Origin: Acinetobacter sp. Ac_5812
GTDB lineage: Bacteria > Pseudomonadota > Gammaproteobacteria > Pseudomonadales > Moraxellaceae
Direction of reading: 5' to 3'
Length of the DNA: 64,000 bases
NCBI RefSeq assembly: GCF_013072695.1
Contig: NZ_LXUK01000012.1
Span: 62,546-126,545, forward strand
Made by a program: the position numbers and the translations under genes. Below the pieces are notes generated by a model. That model saw only the letters and a list, made by a program, of their open reading frames with translations. It ran no database searches and had not been told where the DNA came from. Below, in pieces: positions 37,643 to 47,476 of this stretch (positions within the stretch are counted from its first letter, which is position 1; each line of letters begins with the position of its first letter).

Positions 37643-37670
37643 AAAAGCCACTTCCATGAAGTGGCTTTTT
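37643..37670 (+). terminator. Terminator of lysS
   Basis: AAAAGCCACTTC-CAT-GAAGTGGCTTTTT hairpin 14 bases after the stop. Confidence 0.87.
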
Positions 37671-37772
37671 ATATTCATGATTAAAAAAATATAATTATTG
37701 CATTTGATGATTGAAAAGAGATCGTAAAAAAACGATCATGTGCACATAAATAAATTTGAGAACAGTTTAGAT

Positions 37773-39212
37773 ATGTTTCTAAAAAAATCGCTTTATGTCG
37801 CATTATTTGCTTCGCTTTCCTCTGCAACATTTGCACAAGGCCTCATCTTAAACGATGCAAATTTACGTACAGATTTAAATTGGCTGAACCAGCAAGGTGT
37901 TATTCAAATTAGTACGTCGACTTGGCCAATGAGTGGGGATGAAATTCAACGTGCTTTATCCCAAGCGAAAGTGAGCAATAATGCTCAGCAAAAGGTGGTG
38001 AATTCAGTTGTTAATGCACTGAAAGCAGATAATGAAACGGTTAAACTTGGTTTACATGCCAGCTCTGATCTTAAAACTGTTCCTCAAACATTTGGTGACA
38101 ACCAAAAATCACAATATCAGGTCGCTGCTGAGTTTAATGCAGGTGGTGAAAATTGGGATGCGAAACTTCGTGTGAATGGAGAGAAAGATCCACTGGTTGA
38201 TAATGGGCATGATGTCAATGTAGAAGGTTCTTATCTTGCTGGTAAGCTTTGGAATCAATGGGTGATTGCAGGTCAGATTCCGACCTATTGGGGCCCTGGG
38301 CATGATGGAAGTTTGATTCGCGGTGATGCTAGCCGTCCTGTGTATGGTGTTACGGTGCAGCGTGCTGTCCAAAATGCATTTGAGACCAAGTGGTTATCTT
38401 GGATTGGCCCTTGGCAGTACCAGCTATTTGGAGGTCAGTTAGATGATTATACTTCTATTCCAGATGCAAAACTCGTTGGGATGCGGTTGACTGCTCAGCC
38501 TTTACCTTATTTGGAGTTGGGTGCTTCACGTGTCATGCAATGGGGCGGAAAAGGTCGTCCTGAAAGCCTGAGCTCGTTATGGGATGCGATTAAAGGTAAT
38601 GATAATTTCTATAATGATTACGAAGGTGGAAATCAATTAGCAGGCTTTGATGCACGTTTATCTTTACAACCATTATTGAATCAGCCAATTAGTATCTATA
38701 GTCAAATGATTGGTGAGGATGAGGCTGGATATTTACCAGCAAAATGGATGTACCTAGCGGGTGCTGATTTCTCATCAAGCTATAAAAATATGCCGTATCA
38801 GCTCTATGCAGAATGGACGGATACACGTACCAATGGTGAGGTAAAAGGTATTTCTTATACTCACCATATTTATAAAGAAGGATATTACCAACATGGTTTT
38901 TCATTAGGCCATTCAATTGGTGGTGATAGTCAGATGTATTCAGTTGGTGGTGATATTCGTTTTGATACAATGAACCGTTTAAATGGGCGTGTAATTTATG
39001 CCAAATTGAATCAATCAAATATGGCTGTTAATACTGCATTTCCAAAAGAAGACAATATAAAAGGTCTTGATTTGACTTGGACACACTACTTGAAACCAAC
39101 AATTCCATTAAAAGTGAATGGTTGGGTCAGTGATTCTGATTTGAATGGCAGTGATGGTGGTGTTTCTGTCGGTGTTGAAATTCCATTAGAACGGAAAATG
39201 TTCGGTTTCTGA
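37773..39212 (+). CDS. wzi: Capsule assembly Wzi-family outer-membrane protein
   Basis: 479 residues from ATG 37773, equal to E. coli Wzi; an in-frame TG start at 37740 adds 11 residues before the signal peptide and is rejected. Signal peptide FLKKSLYVALFASLSSATFAQG. An N-terminal helical part (residues 25-100) leads to an 18-strand barrel pattern with WNQWVIAGQIPTYWGPGHDGS, YGVTVQRAVQNAF, YLELGASRVMQWGG and a terminal Phe. Wzi anchors group 1 capsule at the cell surface. Here it stands alone, outside any capsule synthesis locus, the usual location in Acinetobacter. Confidence 0.9.
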   Translation: MFLKKSLYVALFASLSSATFAQGLILNDANLRTDLNWLNQQGVIQISTSTWPMSGDEIQRALSQAKVSNNAQQKVVNSVVNALKADNETVKLGLHASSDLKTVPQTFGDNQKSQYQVAAEFNAGGENWDAKLRVNGEKDPLVDNGHDVNVEGSYLAGKLWNQWVIAGQIPTYWGPGHDGSLIRGDASRPVYGVTVQRAVQNAFETKWLSWIGPWQYQLFGGQLDDYTSIPDAKLVGMRLTAQPLPYLELGASRVMQWGGKGRPESLSSLWDAIKGNDNFYNDYEGGNQLAGFDARLSLQPLLNQPISIYSQMIGEDEAGYLPAKWMYLAGADFSSSYKNMPYQLYAEWTDTRTNGEVKGISYTHHIYKEGYYQHGFSLGHSIGGDSQMYSVGGDIRFDTMNRLNGRVIYAKLNQSNMAVNTAFPKEDNIKGLDLTWTHYLKPTIPLKVNGWVSDSDLNGSDGGVSVGVEIPLERKMFGF

Positions 39213-39230
39213 TAGGTTTTAAATCTTTGA

Positions 39231-39258
39231 AAAAAGAAGCCTTTGGGCTTCTTTTTTT
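39231..39258 (+). terminator. Terminator of wzi
   Basis: AAAAAGAAGCC-TTT-GGGCTTCTTTTTTT hairpin 18 bases after the stop. Confidence 0.88.
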
Positions 39259-39368
39259 ATATTTTTTGGTGAGGAATAGGTTGTACTGATATTCCATAAT
39301 CTTATTTTTATATCATAATTTTGCATATTGATATGAAAAAACAAGCTAAAGAACTGGATCTAAATTAT

Positions 39369-39374
39369 TATAAT
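39369..39374 (+). promoter_or_regulatory. Candidate -10 box of the cysDN operon
   Basis: Exact TATAAT with no good -35 hexamer 16-18 bases upstream, the pattern expected of an activator-dependent promoter such as the CysB-controlled sulfate genes. The predicted start is near 39381. Confidence 0.4.
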
Positions 39375-39443
39375 GAATAACCGCTATTGAGTGGTTTTTT
39401 GCCACCAGTAAGAATATCTATATCATGAAAAATTGGAGTTGTT

Positions 39444-39542
39444 ATGGCACTTGTTCCTCCACACAGTCTTCAAAGTGGTGGTTTAATCCCACTTATAGAT
39501 TTTATGGATAGCATGGATAAGGAGGAAATTGTACATGACTGA
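39444..39542 (+). CDS. Short ORF overlapping the cysD start (candidate leader peptide)
   Basis: 32 codons starting at an ATG with TTGGAG five bases upstream. The peptide opens [20 protein letters not shown] and ends EEIVHD, with its TGA falling eight bases inside cysD. The cysD ribosome site (AAGGAGG) lies within this ORF, so translation of the two is likely to be coupled. It contains no run of Cys or Met codons that would make a classical attenuator. Function unknown; it could also be a chance ORF. Confidence 0.45.
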   Translation: MALVPPHSLQSGGLIPLIDFMDSMDKEEIVHD

Positions 39543-40443
39543 AAATAGATTAACTCACCTCAAGCAACTTGAGGCAGAAAGTATTCATATTATTCGTGAA
39601 GTTGCAGCTGAATTTGAAAATCCGGTGATGCTTTACTCGATTGGTAAAGACTCAGCAGTAATGTTGCATTTGGCATTAAAAGCATTCTATCCAGCGAAAC
39701 TCCCATTCCCACTACTGCATGTAGATACGGGTTGGAAGTTTAAAGACATGATTGCTTTCCGTGACAACATGGCAAAAACGCATGGTTTTGATCTGATCGT
39801 ACATCAAAATGTAGAAGGCCGTGAGGCGGGCATTAACCCGTTTGATCACGGTAGTTCAAAATATACAGATATCATGAAAACCCAAGGTTTAAAACAAGCT
39901 TTGGATAAGTATCAGTTTGATGCTGCTTTTGGTGGTGCGCGCCGTGATGAAGAAAAATCTCGTGCCAAAGAGCGCGTGTATTCATTCCGTGATAATAAAC
40001 ATCGTTGGGATCCAAAAAACCAGCGTCCAGAACTTTGGAACCTTTACAACGGTAAAGTGAACAAAGGTGAAAGTATTCGTGTATTCCCATTGTCTAACTG
40101 GACTGAGTTAGATATCTGGCAATATATCTATTTGGAAAATATTCAACTGGTTCCTCTTTATTTCTCTGCAGTTCGACCTGTGGTTGAACGTAGTGGCACG
40201 CTAATCATGGTCGATGATGAACGTATGCGCTTAAAAGAAGGTGAAGTTCCACAAATGAAATCGGTACGTTTCCGTACACTTGGTTGTTACCCATTAACTG
40301 GGGCAGTTGAGTCTGAAGCAGATACCTTGCCTGAAATTATCCAAGAAATGCTTTTGGCCACGAGCTCAGAGCGTCAAGGTCGTATGATTGACCATGATGA
40401 GGCTGGTTCGATGGAAAAGAAAAAGCAAGAAGGTTATTTCTAA
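39535..40443 (+). CDS. cysD: Sulfate adenylyltransferase subunit 2
   Basis: 302 residues from ATG 39535 (AAGGAGG eight bases upstream), the same length as E. coli CysD. It is the PP-loop ATP-sulfurylase catalytic subunit: [18 protein letters not shown] (SxGKDS loop near residue 34), [46 protein letters not shown] and [13 protein letters not shown]. It makes adenosine 5'-phosphosulfate from sulfate and ATP, driven by GTP hydrolysis in CysN. cysN follows after 83 bases. Confidence 0.96.
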   Translation: MTENRLTHLKQLEAESIHIIREVAAEFENPVMLYSIGKDSAVMLHLALKAFYPAKLPFPLLHVDTGWKFKDMIAFRDNMAKTHGFDLIVHQNVEGREAGINPFDHGSSKYTDIMKTQGLKQALDKYQFDAAFGGARRDEEKSRAKERVYSFRDNKHRWDPKNQRPELWNLYNGKVNKGESIRVFPLSNWTELDIWQYIYLENIQLVPLYFSAVRPVVERSGTLIMVDDERMRLKEGEVPQMKSVRFRTLGCYPLTGAVESEADTLPEIIQEMLLATSSERQGRMIDHDEAGSMEKKKQEGYF

Positions 40444-40526
40444 TTTCCTTAAGCAAGTCCCTCTTTTTAAAGAGGGATTTAAGGAGATTAAAACCGATTT
40501 CTAAAGAATATGTGGAGTTTTGAGCA

Positions 40527-42140
40527 ATGTCTCATCAATCAGATCTTATTAGCCAAGACATCTTGGGATATTTAAAACAGCATGAGCAAAAAGATTTATT
40601 ACGTTTTTTGACATGTGGTAATGTCGACGATGGTAAAAGTACCTTAATTGGTCGTTTACTTTACGATTCAAAATTGATTTATGAAGATCAATTGCAAGCA
40701 GTAACACGTGACAGTAAGAAAGTGGGTACTACAGGTGATGCACCTGATCTTGCCTTACTGGTTGATGGCTTACAGGCTGAGCGTGAGCAAGGTATTACCA
40801 TTGATGTGGCTTATCGCTATTTCTCTACAGAAAAGCGTAAGTTCATCATTGCAGATACACCAGGACATGAACAATACACGCGTAACATGGCGACTGGTGC
40901 ATCTACTGCCGATCTTGCGATTATCTTGATCGATGCACGTTATGGTGTGCAAACACAAACTCGTCGCCATTCATTTATCGCAAGCTTATTGGGTATTAAA
41001 AATATTGTTGTTGCGATTAATAAGATGGACTTGGTTGAGTTCTCTGAAGCACGCTTCAATGAAATCCAAGTTGAATATGATGCTTTCGTGAGTCAACTCG
41101 GCGATCGTCGCCCTGAAAATATTGTGTTCGTACCCATCTCGGCATTAAATGGCGATAACGTTGTTAATCCATCTGCAAGTACGCCATGGTACAAGGGTCA
41201 AACCTTGATGAGCCTGCTTGAGTCAGTGGAAATTAAACGTGAATCTAATAAACGTGAATTCCGTTTCCCTGTTCAATATGTGAATCGTCCAAACCTCGAT
41301 TTCCGTGGTTTCGCAGGTACGATTGCGCTTGGTCAAGTGAATGTTGGTGATGAAATTATTGCCTTGCCATCTGGTAAGAAATCAACAGTTAAAGAAATCG
41401 TAACTTTTGATGGCAACCTAGAACAGGCCGTTGCAGGTCAAGCCGTTACTTTAACTTTAAACGATGAAATTGATATTTCTCGTGGTAACGTTTTGGTCCG
41501 TGCAGGCGAGCAACCATTGATTTCACGTAGTGTGCGTGCATCAGTGGTCTGGATGAATGAGCATCCGCTGGTAAAAGGCAAACTGTATAACGTCAAAATT
41601 GGGACTCAAACTGTTCCAGCGAAAGTGACGGCAATTAACTTTCGTGTCAATGTGAATACTTTGGAACACACGCAAGTTGAAGAGCTTGAGTTGAATGCAA
41701 TCGCAGATGTTGTCGTTGAGTTTGATGCACCAGTGGTCTTCGATCAATATCAAGACAGCCGTTACACCGGTTCATTCATCTTTATTGACCGTCTAAGCAA
41801 TGTGACTGTCGGTGCAGGTATGGTTGAAGCGGCGGTTGAATGGGCAGCGCATAGCAACCCTGTAACTGCTGAAGATCGTGCGGCACGTTTAGGTCAAAAA
41901 CCTGCTGTGATTGGTGTTTCTGCATCGTTGATCGAGAAAGCTCAAGCTTTAGAAAGTTTATTGATCCAACAGGGTGTAGTCGCAATTGCAAAAGCCAATT
42001 TAACGGCTGAGCAAATTGTATTATTACGTGAAACAGGTGTTGTAATTATCACAACGACTGTGGATGGTACAGATACAGAAATTACTGCTGAAACGGTTGA
42101 AGAAGCCGCTGAAAAAGTGGTGGAGTTAGTTCGTCTTTAA
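40527..42140 (+). CDS. cysN: Sulfate adenylyltransferase subunit 1 (GTPase) with extra C-terminal tail
   Basis: 537 residues, about 60 longer than E. coli CysN. EF-Tu-like GTPase motifs: G1 [16 protein letters not shown]3 [14 protein letters not shown]4 AINKMDLV, then beta-barrel domains II and III (NVTVGAGMV). After residue 460 comes an alpha/beta tail ([40 protein letters not shown]). In CysNC fusions this is the place of APS kinase, but the P-loop GxxGxGK(S/T) is absent here (GVSASL), so the tail looks like a shrunken, inactive remnant. That reading is inference. It works with CysD; a separate cysC would be needed for PAPS. Confidence 0.95.
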   Translation: MSHQSDLISQDILGYLKQHEQKDLLRFLTCGNVDDGKSTLIGRLLYDSKLIYEDQLQAVTRDSKKVGTTGDAPDLALLVDGLQAEREQGITIDVAYRYFSTEKRKFIIADTPGHEQYTRNMATGASTADLAIILIDARYGVQTQTRRHSFIASLLGIKNIVVAINKMDLVEFSEARFNEIQVEYDAFVSQLGDRRPENIVFVPISALNGDNVVNPSASTPWYKGQTLMSLLESVEIKRESNKREFRFPVQYVNRPNLDFRGFAGTIALGQVNVGDEIIALPSGKKSTVKEIVTFDGNLEQAVAGQAVTLTLNDEIDISRGNVLVRAGEQPLISRSVRASVVWMNEHPLVKGKLYNVKIGTQTVPAKVTAINFRVNVNTLEHTQVEELELNAIADVVVEFDAPVVFDQYQDSRYTGSFIFIDRLSNVTVGAGMVEAAVEWAAHSNPVTAEDRAARLGQKPAVIGVSASLIEKAQALESLLIQQGVVAIAKANLTAEQIVLLRETGVVIITTTVDGTDTEITAETVEEAAEKVVELVRL

Positions 42141-42158
42141 TCGGCTGAATTGATTTTG

Positions 42159-42183
42159 AAAACCCGCGTAAGCGGGTTTTTTT
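42159..42183 (+). terminator. Terminator of cysDN
   Basis: AAACCCGC-GTAA-GCGGGTTTTTTT hairpin 19 bases after cysN. Confidence 0.88.
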
Positions 42184-42262
42184 ATTTGAGTGGGCTAAAA
42201 AAGCTGAAATTGGTTCTGTTGCATATTTACTCATTGTATTCTTTGCAGTTGTCGTTTTGATA

Positions 42263-43135
42263 TTATGTCGTGCAACTTGGTTTAACTGCTTTTCTATACA
42301 CTAAATAAACACCACTCAAGATCGCTGTAATTCCAACGTAGTCGAAAGTGGAAAGTTGGGTATTAAAAATCATAAAGTCGAGTATCAACGTCACAAGGGG
42401 AACAAGATAGAATAAGCTAGTTGTATTCACTAGATTGCCTGATTGTAATAATTTATAAAAAATCAGTTGAGCAATCACAGAAACAATAATGCCTTGATAT
42501 AAAACAGGAATCCAAAAGCCCCAATTCATCTCAAAATGAAATGATTGAAATGGGATGATAAAAATAATGAAAATCAAAGATATGGCATATTGTAGTGGTA
42601 AAACATGCCATGGTTTTTCAGAAATTTTTCTCTGTAGAATCACACCTGTCGTGATACATATCAGGCAGATAATTGATGCAAGCGTTGCCCATAAAGATAA
42701 TTTGTTGACAAACATATTGTTGTAAACCAAACAAATAATTCCAAAAAAACTAAGCAATAACCCTGTGAGCTTAACTTTGGAAAAACTTTTCTCTGTAATA
42801 AAAAAGGTCAGAATAGGTTGTAAGGCAAGGATGGTAGAAAGAAGCCCTGGGGAAATTCCAAATTCAAGGGATAAAAAATAAAACAGAGTATAACCCGTAA
42901 TTAAGAAGCAACCTGTAAAGATGACATATTTAAAAGAGGTGTTTTGTGGGTAAAAAGGCTGTTTTGAAATTAAACAGAAGAATAAAATTAACGCTGTAGC
43001 AATCAAAAAACGGAAAAACAGAAAAGGAATTGTAGCACCATGATGAAGTCCCCATTTGGTAAAAATGGCAGCGCTCCCCCAAAGTAAAACAAATAGGCCA
43101 ATATAAAGGAAATTTTCATTCTTAAGTTTGACCAT
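42263..43135 (-). CDS. EamA/DMT-family membrane transporter
   Basis: 290 residues with ten hydrophobic helices in two EamA repeats. The start FLYIGLFVLLWGSAAIFTKWGL and the block LSTILALQPILTFF are typical of the drug/metabolite transporter superfamily. AGGACAAG precedes the ATG. The substrate is unknown (amino acid or metabolite export is common). A lone gene, convergent with cysN. Confidence 0.85.
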   Translation of the reverse strand: MVKLKNENFLYIGLFVLLWGSAAIFTKWGLHHGATIPFLFFRFLIATALILFFCLISKQPFYPQNTSFKYVIFTGCFLITGYTLFYFLSLEFGISPGLLSTILALQPILTFFITEKSFSKVKLTGLLLSFFGIICLVYNNMFVNKLSLWATLASIICLICITTGVILQRKISEKPWHVLPLQYAISLIFIIFIIPFQSFHFEMNWGFWIPVLYQGIIVSVIAQLIFYKLLQSGNLVNTTSLFYLVPLVTLILDFMIFNTQLSTFDYVGITAILSGVYLVYRKAVKPSCTT

Positions 43136-43290
43136 TGAACTTGTCCTTTTTCATATCTATATTTTTAGGTCTTTGAATATTAGTTTTATATGATCAGTAA
43201 ACGATGATTTTCACTCGATGGTGATAAAAATGCTCTACCATCTAAGACGGGTAGAGCAAGTTATTTTAACAAATGATAAAAAGAATGCAT

Positions 43291-43842
43291 TTAGAAAATA
43301 TGACGTGTTTTGAAAACTAAATATTCTTTTATATCTTTAGGATAATCTTGAATCATCTTAAAAAAAATCGTTTGATCACCTTGATATAGAGCACGAGTTG
43401 CTTCTTCGTAATTTGGCATATTGCCTAACATGGCAGACATAAAGTGGTCAGTGGCTTGCTTGGCAAGCATGATATTGCTTTCAGAATTATGATCATTCAG
43501 TTCTTTATCGATCAATTTGCGGATCACAGCCGATGCACTGGCACTCTGTTGATCCAGCCAATCCCAATGCTTTTTCTGTAAGGTAATTTCACGAGAGATG
43601 ACGCCAAGTTTCGGTCGCCCAACTTTCTTTGTTGGCTCAGGCTCACTATAACGTTGATGAATTTCTTGTTCAGAACCAGAAAGATCAAGATCAACCTGTC
43701 GGCCAGTTTGGTCATTGAAAATTAAAATATTCTCAGATGTCTTGGGCGTAAGTTTAATCTTAATTGCAAGCTCAGCAGGTTGCCCACTTGCGACCAATGT
43801 ATTGCCAGAAAAGGCAGTATAGGTTGTTGTTTGAGTATTCAT
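43291..43842 (-). CDS. DUF2239 family protein
   Basis: 183 residues. The N-terminal region YTAFSGNTLVASGQPAELAIK and ILIFNDQTGRQVDLDLSG, then KKVGRPKLGVISREITLQKKHWDWLDQQ with a helical segment resembling a ribbon-helix-helix-like HWDWLxxQxxSASAVIRKLIDK, fit the DUF2239 pattern. The basic GRPKLG block (an AT-hook-like motif) and the helix suggest DNA binding, but this is unproven. A lone gene on the minus strand. Confidence 0.78.
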   Translation of the reverse strand: MNTQTTTYTAFSGNTLVASGQPAELAIKIKLTPKTSENILIFNDQTGRQVDLDLSGSEQEIHQRYSEPEPTKKVGRPKLGVISREITLQKKHWDWLDQQSASASAVIRKLIDKELNDHNSESNIMLAKQATDHFMSAMLGNMPNYEEATRALYQGDQTIFFKMIQDYPKDIKEYLVFKTRHIF

Positions 43843-44060
43843 TTTCTTCGCATTATTTTATACGGGTAAAATAATATTATCAGGGTAAAAGTAATTATGC
43901 AAATAAATATAGCTTCAAAATATCTGATTCTGTTGGGGAGCAAGCTTTGGAACCTGACATAAAAAATGATGCAGATCGAATGCCAAATTTCAATTTTATA
44001 TCTGCTTTGATATCGCTTTTATGAGACAATGTTTTTTTATTTTTGTGTATTAGGACTCCC

Positions 44061-44576
44061 ATGATTGAGCAATCTCCTGAATCTTTAAGCGATATCGAAA
44101 TTTTAGACATTTTACAGTCTATGAAAAAAGATAAGCTGGATACGGAAGCAAATGAGATTATCCGTAATGGGGGGAAGGCTGGGCGTCAAGAAGCACATAA
44201 ACAAGCTTTGGTTGCATTGAATGCAAACTTTGAAGAAAAGTTTGTAGAAGCGGTTACACTCGCATTAGGTTTAAATGCTGGTCAGGCGAAAAAAATTCGC
44301 TATAAAAAAGATCGTATCCGTATTTTAAAAGTGCGTGGTATTGATTATTTAGCGATTGATGGTGCAGAAACCGCTCAGGTTTTAGCTCAAGTTGCTCAAG
44401 CGATTAGCCGTGAAGATGCAATCGTGACTGAAGGCCTACACAATATTTTCCCATTTTGGAAAGAAGGTTGGCCGATGGTTCAGTTTGATAACGCTTATAA
44501 AATCTTGGCAGAAGACATTGGTATTCACTATCAAGCGACCTTGGATGAACTCATCTCCATGTATGGTGGGAATTAA
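44061..44576 (+). CDS. Unrecognised 171-residue cytoplasmic protein
   Basis: Starts at ATG 44061 with AGGA seven bases upstream; an in-frame codon at 44043 lacks a ribosome site. Soluble alpha/beta protein without a signal peptide: EILDILQSMKKDKLD, GGKAGRQEAHKQALVALN, a basic strand RYKKDRIRILKVRGIDYLAIDGAE, and AISREDAIVTEGLHNIFPFW. No family recognised. The L12-like small membrane protein gene follows 67 bases later on the same strand, before the first terminator, so the two are probably one transcript. Confidence 0.72.
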   Translation: MIEQSPESLSDIEILDILQSMKKDKLDTEANEIIRNGGKAGRQEAHKQALVALNANFEEKFVEAVTLALGLNAGQAKKIRYKKDRIRILKVRGIDYLAIDGAETAQVLAQVAQAISREDAIVTEGLHNIFPFWKEGWPMVQFDNAYKILAEDIGIHYQATLDELISMYGGN

Positions 44577-44643
44577 GGAATTTTAAATATCCTGTTCTGA
44601 TCAATGCGGTTGCCAATAGAAAATAACAAGGATTGTTAATTTT

Positions 44644-44907
44644 ATGAATTTACCACCGACGATTCCTGTAGAAGCTTTAGCCATGCTTCGTGCAGGGCAG
44701 CTAATTGATGCGATCAAAATCACGCGAGAAAAAACGGGTTTAGGCCTAAAGGAATCTAAAGATTTAATTGATCAATATCTTCAAGATCATCCACAAGAAC
44801 AGGCGCAGATTCAAGAGCAATTGGCGCAACGTAGTCGTGGTGGAATTAAAGCTTTTATTTTAATTTTATTGATATTGGCTACCGTGATCTGGTTTGTCAT
44901 GAAATAA
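44644..44907 (+). CDS. Small membrane protein with ribosomal L7/L12 C-terminal-like domain
   Basis: 87 residues, AAGGAT ribosome site. Residues 8-48 (VEALAMLRAGQLIDAIKITREKTGLGLKESKDLIDQYL) carry the signature of the L7/L12 C-terminal domain (IK..RE.TGLGLKE.KDL), which in ribosomes recruits translational GTPases. A C-terminal transmembrane helix (AFILILLILATVIWFVM) makes it tail-anchored. Stand-alone L12-domain membrane proteins are known as a domain family but their role is unclear. Last gene before a bidirectional terminator. Confidence 0.82.
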   Translation: MNLPPTIPVEALAMLRAGQLIDAIKITREKTGLGLKESKDLIDQYLQDHPQEQAQIQEQLAQRSRGGIKAFILILLILATVIWFVMK

Positions 44908-44933
44908 AAAAAGCCCATATATGGGCTTTTTTT
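44905..44933. terminator. Bidirectional terminator at 44.9 kb
   Basis: AAAAAAGCCCATATATGGGCTTTTTT, palindromic, between convergent genes. Confidence 0.88.
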
Positions 44934-44944
44934 AGCTTTCAAGA

Positions 44945-46273
44945 TTAATCATCTTGTGATGCTGGAGATTCACCTTCGAGATTGGGTAAAACTTGAGTCA
45001 CTAGCAATTGGTCAATTTTATAGTGGTCAATATCGACAACTTCAAATTTGAAACCAGCATATTCAACAGCATCAGCAGGGCGCGGAATTTTGCGTAAACG
45101 ATACATGATAAAGCCTGCAATCGTTTCGTAATTTTCATTTTCCGGGAATTCTTCGATGGTTAATGCGTGTTTTACATCTTCAATTGGTGTGCTGCCGTCA
45201 ATCAACCAAGAATGATTATCTCGTTTGATAATCTGCTTTTCCTCATCCATCGGTGTAACCCAGTCTCCCATGACCGTGATCATAATATCGCTGAGCGTGA
45301 TAACACCCACAACCAAAGCATACTCGTTGATCACAACAGCAAACTTTTCTTTGGTCGAGCGGAAACGATCCAGTAGTTCAGATAAGGTTAAAGAGTCTGG
45401 AATAATCAGGACATTACGGATGGTTGATTCATTGAGTTGGGTAAAGGATTGATTGTTTAAGATACGTACCAGAATATCTTTGGCATCGACATAACCAATA
45501 ACCTGATCAATATGTTCACTACACACTAAGAATTTTGAATAAGGATGTTCAGCCAGCTTTTGACGAATACTCTGTTCCGGTTCATTCAAAGTGAAATAAA
45601 CAATATTTTCTCGTGCCGTCATGCTGGATGGGACAGTTCGTTCTTCAAGCTCAAATACATTTTCAATGAAATGATGTTCTTGTTTTTGTAAGACACCAGC
45701 TTGTGCACCAGCATTTACGATGGCAGAAATATCATCAAAAGTCATGCTGTCATCGCGTTTAGTATCAATTTTAAAGATTCTAAAAATTGAATTTGCAATG
45801 ATATTAATAAACCAAGCCAATGGTCTGCAGATTTTGATAAAGATCGTAATTGGATTGATGACTTTAATGGCTAGTTTTTCTGGAAAGATCATGGCCAAAC
45901 GTTTTGGCATCAAATCAGCAAACAAGATAAATAGGGAAGTGACTGTTAAAAAAGATAAGCTGAATCCGATGGTATCTGCCCAAGGCCCTGGGTAAAGCTC
46001 AGTCGCCAAGTTGTGGAAGTAGGGACGCAATGAGGATTCACCGACAATACCCCCCAAGATCGCGACAGCATTCACGCCGACTTGGGTGGATGCAAAAAAG
46101 TCTGCTGAGTTTTCTTGTAACTCGATGACTTTATTTGCTCTTTCCTCACCGCTTTCGGCAATGAGTTTGAGTTTGAGTTTTCGTGATCCAGCAATCGCGA
46201 TTTCAGATAAGGATAAAAAGAATGAACATGCGACTAGAAGGACTAGAATCATCATGCTTTGTAAAATATCCAT
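44945..46273 (-). CDS. HlyC/CorC-family (CNNM/DUF21-CBS) membrane protein
   Basis: 442 residues. The N-terminal DUF21/CNNM membrane domain (about residues 1-190, four helices; ACSFFLSLSEIAIAGSRKLKLKL, STQVGVNAVAILGGIVG, LFADLMPKRLA) is followed by two CBS domains (about 215-340) and a C-terminal CorC_HlyC domain (NHSWLIDGSTPIEDV, NYETIAGFIMYRLRKIPRPAD). The family mediates Mg2+/Co2+ efflux or Na+-coupled Mg2+ transport; older labels call it hemolysin-like, which has little support. Single gene. Confidence 0.9.
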   Translation of the reverse strand: MDILQSMMILVLLVACSFFLSLSEIAIAGSRKLKLKLIAESGEERANKVIELQENSADFFASTQVGVNAVAILGGIVGESSLRPYFHNLATELYPGPWADTIGFSLSFLTVTSLFILFADLMPKRLAMIFPEKLAIKVINPITIFIKICRPLAWFINIIANSIFRIFKIDTKRDDSMTFDDISAIVNAGAQAGVLQKQEHHFIENVFELEERTVPSSMTARENIVYFTLNEPEQSIRQKLAEHPYSKFLVCSEHIDQVIGYVDAKDILVRILNNQSFTQLNESTIRNVLIIPDSLTLSELLDRFRSTKEKFAVVINEYALVVGVITLSDIMITVMGDWVTPMDEEKQIIKRDNHSWLIDGSTPIEDVKHALTIEEFPENENYETIAGFIMYRLRKIPRPADAVEYAGFKFEVVDIDHYKIDQLLVTQVLPNLEGESPASQDD

Positions 46274-46474
46274 ACATCACCTATGTTGATAGGACACAGC
46301 CTATAAAATCGCTTATGCAAATAATTGTTTGTTACGCATTATTTCACTCGCTTATTCTATAAGAGAATATAAACTATCAATAATTAAAAGAAATAAATTT
46401 TTATTGATATTATTATTAAAACAATCAGCCACACAGAAGATATGGCTGAAATTTCATCTTGTTAATGTGTCTGT

Positions 46475-47476
46475 TTAGAAAAAGCTATGTGGTAATTGTG
46501 AATTGCCATTATTCAACAAGTATTCACGATTTTCTTCCTCAATCATTTGGCGAGCCACAAACAAAATCAATTGTCTGAGCCAACGATGTGCAGGATGATG
46601 ATGCAACAACGGACACCAAGCCATTTTTAGTTCAAATTCAGGAATATAGAAAGGAGGATCCTTTATAACCAGTCTAGGATTCTGTGTTTGTAAACGCGCC
46701 ATACGTGTTGGTAACGTCGCGATTAAATCTACATTTTGCGCCAAGAGTGCTGGCATTTGATAATGACGGGTAAATACAGAGATCTTGCGGCGTTGACCGA
46801 TACGCTCTAAAGCTTGATCAATCCAACCTAATCCAGCTTGTTTTTCTGGATTGACACCAAAGCCGACACCCATACCTGTTTTAGATACCCAAATATGCTG
46901 TGCATCTAAATAACTTTTTAAATTGAGGTGAGTAACTGCAGGGTGCTTATCATTTAAAATACAGCTAAAACTATCACGCCATACTAAGACCTGATGGAAG
47001 CTTTGCGGGATTTCGTTGAAGCGGTTAATGGCTAGATCAACTTTACCTTGTTCCATATCACGGTAGGACACGTCACTTGGAGTTAAGAAATCCAAGACCA
47101 CATTGGGTGCTTCTGAGCGTAAAGCTTTTACTAAACGTGGAACTAAAGTCGCTTCGGCATAATCGGATGTCATAATCCGGAATACACGATTACTGGTATA
47201 AGGACGGAATTCAGTACGCGGTTCAAGAATCATTGACAGATCAGCCAATGCATCTCGAATACGTGGCTGTAATTCTAATGCACGTTCTGTTGGCGTCATA
47301 CCTTCAGAAGAACGAATGAGTAGGGGGTCGTTAAATAAATTACGTAAACGACGCAGAATATTACTCATCGCAGGCTGGGTAACACCCAATTGCTCTGCTG
47401 CGCGGGTGACATTTTTTTCACGAAGAAGTACGTCAAGATAAATTAATAAATTGAGATCGACGCGCTCCAGATTCAT
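46475..47476 (-). CDS. LysR-family transcriptional regulator
   Basis: 333 residues from ATG 47474-47476; a longer in-frame start would add 33 residues of non-family sequence. Winged HTH: DLNLLIYLDVLLREKNVTRAAEQLGVTQPAMSN. The effector domain (FRIMTSDYAEATLVPRLVKAL, DLAINRFNEIPQSFHQVLVWRDSF) places it in the NodD/LinR/PcpR-like branch, often tied to aromatic or short-chain carbon use. It faces away from aceA across a 530-bp gap and may control itself or aceA, but no proof is visible. Confidence 0.85.
   Translation of the reverse strand: MNLERVDLNLLIYLDVLLREKNVTRAAEQLGVTQPAMSNILRRLRNLFNDPLLIRSSEGMTPTERALELQPRIRDALADLSMILEPRTEFRPYTSNRVFRIMTSDYAEATLVPRLVKALRSEAPNVVLDFLTPSDVSYRDMEQGKVDLAINRFNEIPQSFHQVLVWRDSFSCILNDKHPAVTHLNLKSYLDAQHIWVSKTGMGVGFGVNPEKQAGLGWIDQALERIGQRRKISVFTRHYQMPALLAQNVDLIATLPTRMARLQTQNPRLVIKDPPFYIPEFELKMAWCPLLHHHPAHRWLRQLILFVARQMIEEENREYLLNNGNSQLPHSFF

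Noticed and set aside
39379..39400. Hairpin AACCGCT/AGTGGTT with T-run before cysD as an attenuator
   Set aside because: If the TATAAT at 39369-39374 is the -10 box, the hairpin straddles the transcription start and could not act as an attenuator.
43895..44110. 71-codon minus-strand ORF before the 171-residue gene
   Set aside because: Covers the promoter and start of a supported gene; no ribosome site or similarity.
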